64,000 bases of DNA from Ferrimicrobium acidiphilum DSM 19497 (GTDB taxonomy: Bacteria > Actinomycetota > Acidimicrobiia > Acidimicrobiales > Acidimicrobiaceae), in assembly GCF_000949255.1 (NCBI RefSeq), contig NZ_JXUW01000001.1, positions 157,817 to 221,816 of the forward strand, written 5' to 3'. Position 1 is the stretch's first letter. Every line of letters starts with the position of its first letter. This document shows positions 45,634-53,724 of the stretch, piece after piece. The translations under genes and the position numbers were made by a program. The notes under the pieces were generated by a model. That model saw only the letters and a list, made by a program, of their open reading frames with translations. It did not search any database and had not been told where the DNA came from.

Positions 45634-46995
45634 CTATAGCGCCGACTGGGCTGCCTCAAACGCCTCCCGAAGAATCGCTACCATCTCATCGAACTGCTCC
45701 GACTCGCATACAAGCGGCGGTGAGAGCTGGACAACTGGATCTCCACGATCATCGGCGCGACAAATGAGACCTAGCTCGAAAAGCTTCGGCGTGAGAATCC
45801 CTCTGAGCAAACGCTCGGACTCATCATCGCTGAAGGTCTCTCGCGTGCTCTTGTCCTTCACCAACTCGATACCGTAGAAGAAACCAGTTCCGCGAATCTC
45901 GCCAACAATGTCTAAGTCAGCAAGAGTCTCTAGCTTGGCTCGGAACTCGCCCTCCTTGCCACGAACATGTTCGAGGAGTTGATCGCGTTCGAAAATGTCG
46001 AGGTTTGCAAGTGCAACAGCTGCACTGACCGGGTGGCCAGCAAAGGTAATCCCATGCAGGAAGCTGTTCTGCTCCTTCAAGAACGGTTCCATGAGACGAT
46101 CGGAAGCGAGCATCGCCCCAATAGGCGAGTATCCAGAGGTCATTCCCTTTGCGCACGTGATGATGTCTGGCTGATAACCGTACTTCTGTGCTCCAAACCA
46201 GTACCCAAGACGACCAAAAGCAGTAATCACCTCATCCGATACCAGCAAAATATCGTACTTGTCACATATCTCGCGTACACGCTGGAAGTACCCGGGTGCT
46301 GGGGTGAAACACCCACCGGCATTTTGAACTGGCTCCAGATAGACAGCAGCAATCGTCTCCGGGCCCTCGAATTCAATTCTCTGTTCGATATCATCGGCGC
46401 ACGCCAGATTGCACTGGTCTAGCATTGCACAGTCCACACAACGATAGTGATTGGTGTTTTGGACCTTGATTGCCCCTGGCACCAACGGTTCAAACGGAGT
46501 CTTGATCCCTGGCAGCCCAGTCAGAGACAGAGCACCAAACGTTGTGCCGTGGTAAGAGAGGTTTCGGGATATTACCTTTGTCTTCTCTGGTTTGCCTATG
46601 AGTTTAAAGTACTGGCGCGCTAACTTCCAAGCAGACTCTACCGCCTCTGATCCACCAGTGGTAAAGAAGACTCGATTGATATCACCAGGCGCAATAGCCG
46701 CTAATCTATCGGCCAGCTCGACCGCGGGTTGATGGGCGTAGCTCCACAATGGGAAGTAAGCGAGCTCACTGGCCTGCTTTGCTGCCGCCTCTGCCAGCTC
46801 AGTACGCCCGTGACCAACCTGAACCACAAACAGTCCGGCCAAGCCATCGAGATAGCGTTTGCCTCGACTGTCATAGACATAAGGACCCTGACCTCGGACC
46901 ATCACCGGTACTTCGTGATCAGCATACGACGACATACGAGTGAAATGCATCCACAAATGTCTGCGCGCTGAATCTGAAAGCTCTTCTGTATTCAT
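45634..46995 (-). CDS. Class III omega-transaminase (putrescine/beta-alanine:pyruvate type)
   Basis: A 453-residue PLP-dependent aminotransferase. Cofactor-binding features include FTTGGSEAVESAWKLARQYFKLIG (about residues 101-124), LVSDEVITAFGRLG with the PLP-interacting aspartate, and the Schiff-base lysine in ITCAKGMTSGYSPIG (about residue 280). It resembles the SpuC-like group that transaminates putrescine, cadaverine or beta-alanine with pyruvate. The start at 46995 is preferred over 47085 because AGGAG and GAGGGA lie upstream; the earlier in-frame ATG falls inside the tandem-repeat array. Four 25-bp repeats directly precede the ribosome-binding site. A regulator gene and polyamine-type enzymes surround it. 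Confidence 0.88.
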   Translation of the reverse strand: MNTEELSDSARRHLWMHFTRMSSYADHEVPVMVRGQGPYVYDSRGKRYLDGLAGLFVVQVGHGRTELAEAAAKQASELAYFPLWSYAHQPAVELADRLAAIAPGDINRVFFTTGGSEAVESAWKLARQYFKLIGKPEKTKVISRNLSYHGTTFGALSLTGLPGIKTPFEPLVPGAIKVQNTNHYRCVDCAMLDQCNLACADDIEQRIEFEGPETIAAVYLEPVQNAGGCFTPAPGYFQRVREICDKYDILLVSDEVITAFGRLGYWFGAQKYGYQPDIITCAKGMTSGYSPIGAMLASDRLMEPFLKEQNSFLHGITFAGHPVSAAVALANLDIFERDQLLEHVRGKEGEFRAKLETLADLDIVGEIRGTGFFYGIELVKDKSTRETFSDDESERLLRGILTPKLFELGLICRADDRGDPVVQLSPPLVCESEQFDEMVAILREAFEAAQSAL

Positions 46996-47015
46996 TCCCT
47001 CTTGTCTCCTTCTCT

Positions 47016-47115
47016 GGGCACGTGTCGTGCCACATCTTCCGGGCACGTGTCGTGCCACATCTTCCGGGCACGTGTCGTGCCACATCTTCCGGGCACGTGT
47101 CGTGCCACATCTTCC
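47016..47115. repeat. Four perfect 25-bp tandem repeats with internal palindrome
   Basis: Units lie at 47016-47040, 47041-47065, 47066-47090 and 47091-47115, identical in sequence and with the next unit only starting (GGGC). Each contains GGCACG-TGT-CGTGCC, an inverted repeat with six-base arms. The array lies between the Lrp-type gene and the transaminase, ending 20 bases before the transaminase ATG on the minus strand. This gives a 5' leader of four potential hairpins, or a row of operators for a regulator spaced 25 bases apart. Confidence 0.95.
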
Positions 47116-47212
47116 GGGCTTGCTTTTGAGTCAGAAGCGTCAGACCGCTTGGCAACCCACGCTAGCAGAAGCCCGTCAGTCGATCAACATCCAACGACCG
47201 TCTCCTCTCTAG

Positions 47213-47764
47213 CTAGCGAGTCCCCCAGCTATAGGTCTGTTTCTCCAGCCTGAGGTAGACATTGACTTCAGCCGATACAACACCTTCTAGTATTCGAATT
47301 CGATCGCTCATCAACTCCAAGAGGTGTTCATCATCCTCACAAACCACCTCCAGGAGCAAATCGTATCTGCCAGCAGTAATGACGACGTAGTCAACCTCGG
47401 GCAACCTCGCGCACTGTTGGGCTACAGAGGATAGATTTCCGGTGACCTTGAGCCCAACCATCGCCTGGCGCATAAAGCCCACTCGAGTCGGATCCGTCAC
47501 AGCCACAATCTGCATCACGCCGCTGTCTATCAACCGTTGCACTCGCTGACGAACCGCAGCCTCCGAGAGCCCGACCACCTTGGCAAGTGCAGCGTAGGAG
47601 GCACGACCATCCTCCTGCAGTAATTCGATCAGTCGCTTCGATGTTGCATCAAGACTCAAGGGCGGCACAATGGGAGAGCTTTGATACCGATTCGATGGCA
47701 GTCCCTGACCTCTGATCAATGGAAAGTTGTGCCCAATCTTTGCGGCATCCTCATGATTAGCCAA
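47213..47764 (-). CDS. Lrp/AsnC family transcriptional regulator
   Basis: A 183-residue regulator. After an unusual 38-residue N-terminal extension, the helix-turn-helix is DATSKRLIELLQEDGRASYAALAKVVGLSEAAVRQRVQRLIDSGVMQIVAVTDPTRVG (about residues 39-97), followed by the RAM ligand-binding domain with VDYVVITAGRYDLLLEVVCEDDEHLLEL. Lrp-type proteins sense amino acids. It is encoded between the transaminase and divergent dehydrogenase genes and is the likely controller of both. The extension may be partly untranslated if an internal start is used. Confidence 0.92.
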   Translation of the reverse strand: MANHEDAAKIGHNFPLIRGQGLPSNRYQSSPIVPPLSLDATSKRLIELLQEDGRASYAALAKVVGLSEAAVRQRVQRLIDSGVMQIVAVTDPTRVGFMRQAMVGLKVTGNLSSVAQQCARLPEVDYVVITAGRYDLLLEVVCEDDEHLLELMSDRIRILEGVVSAEVNVYLRLEKQTYSWGTR

Positions 47765-48157
47765 AGCTAGACCCCTCTCATCTACCTCGACAGTACGACG
47801 CTAGCGACTCGTTACCGCCACAACTCCATATACCCGATAACCGCATGTTCTGGCCCTAGAGCAGATACAACGATGTATACCATATCCACCACCACAAACC
47901 TTAATGAAGCCAATGCGTACGACTATTCTTAATCGAATTTCGGCTCTAGTCAACCGAATACGCAATAATTCTAGCAAAAATCTGCGATTTCCTTCGTAAT
48001 ACCCTTCAATTGAGCCTAGATGGTGTAGGGTAGGGATCGGGCTAGCCTCTCATCCCATGGTTGATGAGGCAGGCGGTGACAGGTTGAATGACCGTCTGAA
48101 AGCCACTAGGTATTAGCCAGCCGCAAAACGACGGCTATATAAGAAGGAGGATAGTCT
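47765..48157. other. Divergent promoter region and structured leader
   Basis: The 393-base gap between the Lrp-type gene and the dehydrogenase. The first part is AT-rich; the dehydrogenase-proximal part holds three hairpins described separately. No ORF with a ribosome-binding site is seen in it. Confidence 0.6.
48040..48150 (+). ncRNA. Candidate structured 5' leader RNA of the aldehyde dehydrogenase gene
   Basis: Three hairpins are readable. The first pairs GCCTC-T-CATC (48045-48054, bulged T) with GATGAGGC (48063-48070). The second pairs AGGCGGT (48071-48077) with ACCGTCT (48091-48097), including a G-U pair. The third pairs TAGCC (48114-48118) with GGCTA (48133-48137) and lies just before the AAGGAGG ribosome-binding site (48143-48150). 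Between the last two is GAAAGCCACTAGG. The arrangement, with the last hairpin close to the ribosome-binding site, suggests translational control, possibly ligand-dependent. I could not assign a known riboswitch class. Confidence 0.4.
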
Positions 48158-49591
48158 ATGAGCGACCAGTTTCAGAACTACATAGGGGGCGACTTCGTCG
48201 AGGCGCAAGCGGACGAGACGCTGAAGATCATCAATCCATCGACTGGGGAAGTGTACGCGACCTCCCCCGCCTCGAGGGAGGCAGACATCGATCTCGCTTT
48301 CAAAAGTGCAGCAAAAGCATTTGAAAGCTGGAGGAACACGACTCCATCAGAACGCAGCCTTATGCTATTCCGCCTTGCAGATGCCATAGAAAAGCACGCA
48401 GATGAGCTGGTCGAAGTCGAGACAACCAACACCGGCAAGCCTGTCGCACTCACTCTGAGCGAAGAGATCCCACCTATGGCAGATCAAATCAGATTCTTCG
48501 CCGCTGCTGCTCGCAATCTCGAAGGCAAGAGCGCCGGCGAGTATATGGCCGATCACACGTCGTATATACGCCGGGAACCGATCGGCGTCTGTGCCGCCGT
48601 AACACCATGGAACTATCCAATGATGATGGCCATCTGGAAGATAGGCCCAGCGCTCGCCGCCGGGAACACGCTAGTGCTAAAACCATCCGACACGACTCCA
48701 GCGAGTTCGACGGTTCTTGCGCGCCTCATAGGTGAGATATTTCCTGCAGGTGTATTCAACGTGGTCCTTGGCGACCGAGACACTGGGCGACTACTCGTAA
48801 GCCACAAAACACCGCAACTCGTCGCGATCACTGGATCTCTACGTGCTGGCCGAGAAGTAGCTACAGCTGCTGCAGCCGACGTCAAGCGGGTTCATCTCGA
48901 ACTTGGCGGCAACGCGCCGGTGATCGTCTTCGACGATGCCAATATCACGCGAGCAGCAGAGGGAATCGCCGGAGCGGGATACTTTAACGCCGGTCAAGAT
49001 TGCACCGCAGCAGCCCGCGTACTGGTCCAGCGAGGAGCCCACGATGCCTTCGTGGAGGCGCTTTCTAGAGTCGCTGGCGAGACCAAAGTCGGATCACCAA
49101 GCGAAGACGACGCTTACTTCGGGCCACTCAATAATGTCAACCAGTACGACCGGATTCTCGGTCTGGTTAGCCGTCTCCCCGATCATGCAAAGATCACTGC
49201 AGGCGGTGTCGACCTAGACCGCAATGGATACTTCTTCCCAGCTACCGTCGTTGACAATCTAAAGCAAGAGGATGAGATCATCCAAAACGAGATCTTTGGA
49301 CCGATCATCACCGTGCAAACCTTCGACACCGAGGAGGAGGCAATTCGACTCGCCAACGACGTTGAATATGGTTTGGCCTCAAGCATCTGGACCCGTGATC
49401 ACGGTACTGCCATGCGAGTCTCTCGAAGTCTCGACTTCGGTGCAGTCTGGATCAACACACACATTCCGATCATTGGAGAGATGCCCCATGGTGGCTTTAA
49501 GCACTCCGGCTACGGCAAAGACCTGTCTATGTATGGCTTTGAAGACTACACTCGCATCAAGCATGTGATGAGTTTCATTGGCAATGACTGA
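48158..49591 (+). CDS. Gamma-aminobutyraldehyde / betaine-aldehyde-type dehydrogenase
   Basis: A 477-residue NAD-dependent aldehyde dehydrogenase. NAD-binding and catalytic motifs are visible: TPWNYPMMMAIWKIGPALAAGNTLVLKPSDTTP (about residues 148-180), the LELGGNAPVIVFDDANI block with the catalytic glutamate (about 247), and the cysteine in FNAGQDCTAAARV (about residue 286). The 'NAGQDCTAA' version is typical of aminobutyraldehyde dehydrogenases (PatD/YdcW). It probably converts 4-aminobutanal to 4-aminobutyrate in putrescine breakdown. AAGGAGG precedes the ATG by seven bases. It is read toward the 4-aminobutyrate-type transaminase gene. Confidence 0.9.
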   Translation: MSDQFQNYIGGDFVEAQADETLKIINPSTGEVYATSPASREADIDLAFKSAAKAFESWRNTTPSERSLMLFRLADAIEKHADELVEVETTNTGKPVALTLSEEIPPMADQIRFFAAAARNLEGKSAGEYMADHTSYIRREPIGVCAAVTPWNYPMMMAIWKIGPALAAGNTLVLKPSDTTPASSTVLARLIGEIFPAGVFNVVLGDRDTGRLLVSHKTPQLVAITGSLRAGREVATAAAADVKRVHLELGGNAPVIVFDDANITRAAEGIAGAGYFNAGQDCTAAARVLVQRGAHDAFVEALSRVAGETKVGSPSEDDAYFGPLNNVNQYDRILGLVSRLPDHAKITAGGVDLDRNGYFFPATVVDNLKQEDEIIQNEIFGPIITVQTFDTEEEAIRLANDVEYGLASSIWTRDHGTAMRVSRSLDFGAVWINTHIPIIGEMPHGGFKHSGYGKDLSMYGFEDYTRIKHVMSFIGND

Positions 49592-49642
49592 GGGTTAACA
49601 CTACGCCAGATTCCGTCTGCTGGAGATGAAGCTCAAGACTAA

Positions 49643-49684
49643 AACATAATGGCCCCGGGGCTTTAATCCCGGGGCCATTATGTT
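49643..49684. terminator. Strong bidirectional terminator
   Basis: A perfect 17-bp inverted repeat, AACATAATGGCCCCGGG and its complement, with an eight-base loop GCTTTAAT. It lies between the convergent dehydrogenase and transaminase genes. A run of A lies on the left and T-rich sequence follows the right arm only briefly, so it may stop transcription from either side by virtue of its very stable stem. Confidence 0.85.
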
Positions 49685-49738
49685 AGCAAGCTATCCGACT
49701 CTACAGTATTCCAACCACACCGACTCAAACGGTCAGGA

Positions 49739-50995
49739 CTACGTCGTGGCCTTCACCGAAGCCTCAAAGCCCTCAAGGATAGTGGCGATCTGCCTCTCGG
49801 AGATGATTAGGGGTGGCATCCAACGAATGATATTGCCAAAGGTCCCTGCATTCATCGCAATAATTCGATGCGTATTAAATAGATCCTTCAAGATGGCACT
49901 GGTCCGGCTAGGGTCAGGTGAACCCGTGACCGGGTCCACGATCTCCACACCGACCATCAGGCCGAGTGAACGGATCTTCCCAATCTCCTTGTGCGACTCC
50001 GCTATCTTCCGCAAGCCCTCACTGAGCTGCGCTCCGCGTGCAGCCGCATTCTCGACCAAGCCCTCCTCTTTGATGACATCTATAGTTGCAATAGCGGCGG
50101 CGACGCCGATTGGATTGGCACCATAGGTTCCACCATGGCTACCAACTGTCCATTCCTTCATTATCTCCAAAGAGGATCCAATGCCCGAAAACGGGAAACC
50201 AGAGGCGATACCCTTGGCCATCACGATGATATCCGGGGTGATATTTGAATGCTCAACTGCAAACATGCGCCCTGTTCTACCGAAACCAGTTTGCACCTCA
50301 TCTGCAACAAACAAGATGCCATGCTTCGTGCAGCGCTCGCGTATAGCCTGGAGGAACTCCGCCGGCGCAGGCAGATAGCCACCCTCACCCAAGACCGGTT
50401 CGATTACCATCGCCGCGGTCTCGTTAGGCGCGGTTTGCGCCGCCAGCAGGTAGTCAAGGTAGTCGATCGCTTCATCGACACTAGCCCCATCCGCTCCTCC
50501 GGCTCGAGGGAAACCAGGGAACAGCGAGACGAATACTCCAGCAGGCAAAGGCTGATAACCGGCACGATAGCCCGTTCGAGATGTAGTCATTGCCATGGCC
50601 TGAGCGGTGCGACCATGGAAACTGCCCTGGAAGACAATGAGATTCGTGCGTTTCGTATATTGGCGTGCCAGCTTGACGGCCGCCTCTGTAGCCTCAGCTC
50701 CCGAGTTACTGAAGAAAAAGGTGTCGATGCCTTCTGGTGTAATAGCCTCGAGCCGATCAGCCAACTCCTGAAGGCGATGATATGTATAGATGTTGACTTG
50801 TGCATGAATGAACTTCTGTGCCTGTTCTGCAATAGCTTGCGCCACTTTGGGGTGGCTGTGGCCCGTTGAGGTTACCGCTATCCCCGACGTCGCATCAAGA
50901 TAGCTCGTGCCTTCAGTGTCGAAAACCAAAGCTCCCTCACCACGGACGACAGTGAGTGGTGTGAGCTTCGACCAAACCGGTGCTAAATGTGCCAT
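49739..50995 (-). CDS. gabT: 4-aminobutyrate-type transaminase (class III)
   Basis: A 418-residue PLP enzyme. It shows FFSNSGAEATEAAVKLARQYTKRTNLIVFQGSFHGRT (about residues 97-133), the VADEVQTGFGRTGRMFA block, and the lysine in VMAKGIASGFPFSG. These are hallmarks of 4-aminobutyrate/ornithine-group transaminases. It would convert 4-aminobutyrate plus 2-oxoglutarate to succinate semialdehyde and glutamate. It is the third gene of an operon with alanine dehydrogenase and a FAD oxidase, 39 bases after the latter. No succinate-semialdehyde dehydrogenase is in the window. Confidence 0.85.
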   Translation of the reverse strand: MAHLAPVWSKLTPLTVVRGEGALVFDTEGTSYLDATSGIAVTSTGHSHPKVAQAIAEQAQKFIHAQVNIYTYHRLQELADRLEAITPEGIDTFFFSNSGAEATEAAVKLARQYTKRTNLIVFQGSFHGRTAQAMAMTTSRTGYRAGYQPLPAGVFVSLFPGFPRAGGADGASVDEAIDYLDYLLAAQTAPNETAAMVIEPVLGEGGYLPAPAEFLQAIRERCTKHGILFVADEVQTGFGRTGRMFAVEHSNITPDIIVMAKGIASGFPFSGIGSSLEIMKEWTVGSHGGTYGANPIGVAAAIATIDVIKEEGLVENAAARGAQLSEGLRKIAESHKEIGKIRSLGLMVGVEIVDPVTGSPDPSRTSAILKDLFNTHRIIAMNAGTFGNIIRWMPPLIISERQIATILEGFEASVKATT

Positions 50996-51034
50996 TCTCT
51001 CTCCTTTTCCATTACTTCCCTCAAAACACTGACC

Positions 51035-52384
51035 TTATCCCTTTTGGCCAATCAAAGTACGCCTCAACGAGTCAAGAATCGACGTAGGTATGCCTCGCTG
51101 CTCCAAGCTGTCTACAACTTGCGTCATAGCGAGTCCTGCATTGATACCTAGGTAGCGTAGAGGCTCAGGTTCCCAAGAACGCGGCGGACGGTCGAAGATT
51201 TTGCTAACCGATGGCAGGAGTTGTGGGGTCAGCAAACGCTGTGCTATCAACCGTCCGATGAGGTTAGTCAAGGCTACTCCATCGCCTGCATAACCATACA
51301 CCTTTATAAGTCCAGATTCCTCGTTCACATCGATACGTGGAAACCAATCTCGCGTGACCCCGAGGGTTCCTCCCCAAAAATGGGTGAACTCTACGCCGTC
51401 GAGGCCGGGCAACAATTCGCGAACGCTACGCTCAAGCCGCTGGCGCATGTCTCTCCCACGTTCAGGAGCAGGCGTGATCGTTGAACCGTAACCATAGGGA
51501 GCACCTCGTCCCCCGAAGGCAATCCTACGATCAGCGGTGATCTGACCATATACGACCAGATTTCTCTCATCGGCGAAACTCAGACCAATTTTAGGACTCC
51601 CAATAGATGCGTACTGCGCATCGTTAAGTGGAGCCGTCACGATCATCATCGAGTAGAGCGGCAATACCAACCGATGCCACTTCGCAAACTGAGCGGTATA
51701 AGATTCGGTCGCAACCACGATCGAGCGAGCCTTGACCGTATGCGAATTTGCCACCAACGCATGATCCCCAAAACTCACGACATCGGTGTTTTCGTAAATC
51801 CTGACTCCCATCTCGTCTAGACGGTCAGCGAGTCCACGAACTAACTTGGCGGGCTGTACTGTCGCGCACTGTGGCTCATGAGCTCCTCCAATCACACCGT
51901 TCGCGCGCAGGAAACGCTCAACACCGCGTGCATCGAATAGAGTTGAACTCAGCGGTACATCTGCTTGCAGCCGTCGCCACTGCGCATGGTCTCTGGCAAG
52001 CAAGACCGTCCCGGCCTTAGTGAAGTCACACCGTATACCGAGCTGCTCCACCTGGCTGCCGACTTCATCAACCGTAGCCTCAAGGGAACTCTTCAGTTCG
52101 CCTGCTAGAACGGAACCATACTCGCGTTCAACCCTCGAGAATGACACCGGGAAAAGGCTAGATACCCAACCACCATTGCGACCTGAAGCACCAAAACCAA
52201 CATAAGAACGCTCGAAAACCGCAACGCGAAGGCTAGGGTCGAGTCGAGCGAGGTAGCGCGCAGTCCACAAACCAGTAAGACCACCACCAACGATCGCAAC
52301 ATCGACTTCGATTGATGACCGGAGCGAAGCCCGTGGCTTTATCTCGTCAATCTGGTGCAACCAGAAACTCGGAAGGACCGACAC
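51035..52384 (-). CDS. FAD-dependent amino-acid/amine oxidase (DadA/PuuB-like)
   Basis: A 449-residue oxidoreductase of the DAO superfamily. The FAD-binding fold is VDVAIVGGGLTGLWTARYLAR (about residues 27-47), followed by VFERSYVGFGASGRNGGWVSSLFPVS, a motif shared by gamma-glutamylputrescine oxidases and related enzymes. The C-terminal FAD region is YGYAGDGVALTNLIGRLIA. It may oxidise an amine or gamma-glutamyl-amine. It lies second in the operon with alanine dehydrogenase and transaminase, 31 bases after the former. Confidence 0.88.
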   Translation of the reverse strand: MSVLPSFWLHQIDEIKPRASLRSSIEVDVAIVGGGLTGLWTARYLARLDPSLRVAVFERSYVGFGASGRNGGWVSSLFPVSFSRVEREYGSVLAGELKSSLEATVDEVGSQVEQLGIRCDFTKAGTVLLARDHAQWRRLQADVPLSSTLFDARGVERFLRANGVIGGAHEPQCATVQPAKLVRGLADRLDEMGVRIYENTDVVSFGDHALVANSHTVKARSIVVATESYTAQFAKWHRLVLPLYSMMIVTAPLNDAQYASIGSPKIGLSFADERNLVVYGQITADRRIAFGGRGAPYGYGSTITPAPERGRDMRQRLERSVRELLPGLDGVEFTHFWGGTLGVTRDWFPRIDVNEESGLIKVYGYAGDGVALTNLIGRLIAQRLLTPQLLPSVSKIFDRPPRSWEPEPLRYLGINAGLAMTQVVDSLEQRGIPTSILDSLRRTLIGQKG

Positions 52385-52415
52385 GGGCTATCGCTCAATC
52401 ACTAAATAAGCTCGG

Positions 52416-53471
52416 CTATCGACCGATGGCTTGGGCTACAACCGGATGAACGATCTCACCCTTAGAGATGTTTAGCGAGCCGGTCAACATAGGATCTTCG
52501 GGATCTCGTGCGAGTCGAACGAGCTTCGGGACGACCGCCGCCGACAGCGCACGTGACGCTGTCTTCGGATATTGACCCGGTACATTGGTCACGCAGTAGT
52601 GAATGACTCCCAGCTCCTCGTATATTGGCTCCGAGTGCGAAGTCGGTCGCGACGTTTCGATGCAACCACCCTGGTCGATTGCCAAGTCAACGATCACCGA
52701 ACCTGGCTTCATACTTGCGACATGGTCGCGTAGCACCAACTTAGGTGCCTTGGCACCGGTAACGAGAGCAGCACCAACGACGAGATCTGCATCTCGCACA
52801 GCCTCGCTGATTGCGTGCTCGGAGCTTGCGAGCGTTGCCGTCACTGTACCCTCCTGATGGGCCATGTAGAGCCTATGGAGGTCGATGTCGACACCAGTAA
52901 CCTCGGCGTCCATACCGCGAGCCCCACGAGCAGCCATCGTGCCTGCGACGCCCATCCCTATAACCACAACGCGCGCTGGTGGTACGCCAGCTGACCCTCC
53001 GAGAAGTACTCCTGACCCAGCAGCGAGATAGTGGGCGCCTACGATAGCAGCGGTGCGCCCGGCAACTTCACTCATTGGTGCAAGCAGAGGAAGGCCGCCC
53101 TTCTCTTCAAGAGTCTCATAGGCGAAGGCATCGATGCCGCTATCAACAAGGGCTTTAGCCAGCGCGGGCTCTGCCGCAAGATGAAGGTATGCAAAAAGCG
53201 TGAGATCCCTACGAAAGAAACCCCATTCGGATTCCTGGGGCTCCTTGACCTTTACAACCAGGTCAGCCGCCCAGGTCTCTTTGGCATTGGCAGCGATCTT
53301 GGCTCCCACACCTTCGTAGTCGGCGTTCGAAAACCCCGCACCAACACCTGCATTTGTCTCTACAAAGACATCAAATCCGGCCTGAACACAGGACTTCACA
53401 GCAGAGGGATCGAGCGCGACCCTCCGCTCCCCATCTTTGATCTCCTTAGGAAGGCCGATCGACTGAACCAT
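52416..53471 (-). CDS. ald: Alanine dehydrogenase
   Basis: A 351-residue NAD-dependent enzyme that interconverts L-alanine with pyruvate, ammonia and NADH. The N-terminal motif is GLPKEIKDGERRVALDPSAV (about residues 6-25), with the catalytic lysine in VVKVKEPQE. The NAD-binding site is VVVIGMGVAGTMAARGARGMDAEVTGVDID (about 168-197). It is a little shorter than the usual 370 residues. First gene of the minus-strand operon. Sequence between it and the divergent gamma-glutamyltransferase gene contains a palindromic candidate operator. Confidence 0.92.
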   Translation of the reverse strand: MVQSIGLPKEIKDGERRVALDPSAVKSCVQAGFDVFVETNAGVGAGFSNADYEGVGAKIAANAKETWAADLVVKVKEPQESEWGFFRRDLTLFAYLHLAAEPALAKALVDSGIDAFAYETLEEKGGLPLLAPMSEVAGRTAAIVGAHYLAAGSGVLLGGSAGVPPARVVVIGMGVAGTMAARGARGMDAEVTGVDIDLHRLYMAHQEGTVTATLASSEHAISEAVRDADLVVGAALVTGAKAPKLVLRDHVASMKPGSVIVDLAIDQGGCIETSRPTSHSEPIYEELGVIHYCVTNVPGQYPKTASRALSAAVVPKLVRLARDPEDPMLTGSLNISKGEIVHPVVAQAIGR

Positions 53472-53636
53472 ACTTACTCCTCAATCACTCGTAGCGACAG
53501 ACAAACCCGACGCCAGAAATCGTAACGGGACAACTCATGAGCAATTTGACCCACAACTATGCTAGAGCATTCAGAGATAGGGTGCAAGCGAATCAATAAG
53601 AAATACAGGTCAATTCAATTGATTCAAAAGCTAAAT

Positions 53637-53649
53637 GTCATAAAATGAC
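53637..53649. promoter_or_regulatory. Palindromic site between ald and ggt
   Basis: GTCAT-AAA-ATGAC is a perfect inverted repeat in the AT-rich 253-base gap between alanine dehydrogenase and the gamma-glutamyltransferase gene, near a second symmetric block TCAATTGA. Regulators of the Lrp or GntR type bind such sites, but the binding protein is unknown. Confidence 0.4.
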
Positions 53650-53724
53650 GGAATCCTCATGGCGTAAGCAAACAGTCAGCATAAACGACGCAAAACCAGC
53701 CACTGAAGGCTATTCTTGGGGCAA

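Noticed and set aside
45634..47085. Longer transaminase starting in the repeat array
   Set aside because: The added residues are translated tandem repeats; the ATG at 46995 has a proper ribosome-binding site and gives a family-like N-terminus.
47016..47115. CRISPR array
   Set aside because: The units are in direct contact with no spacers and no cas genes are near, so this is a simple tandem repeat.
48040..48150. Cobalamin, c-di-GMP-I or guanidine-I riboswitch
   Set aside because: Short stretches resemble their cores, but the diagnostic long helices and conserved loops are absent. I list it only as an unassigned structured leader.
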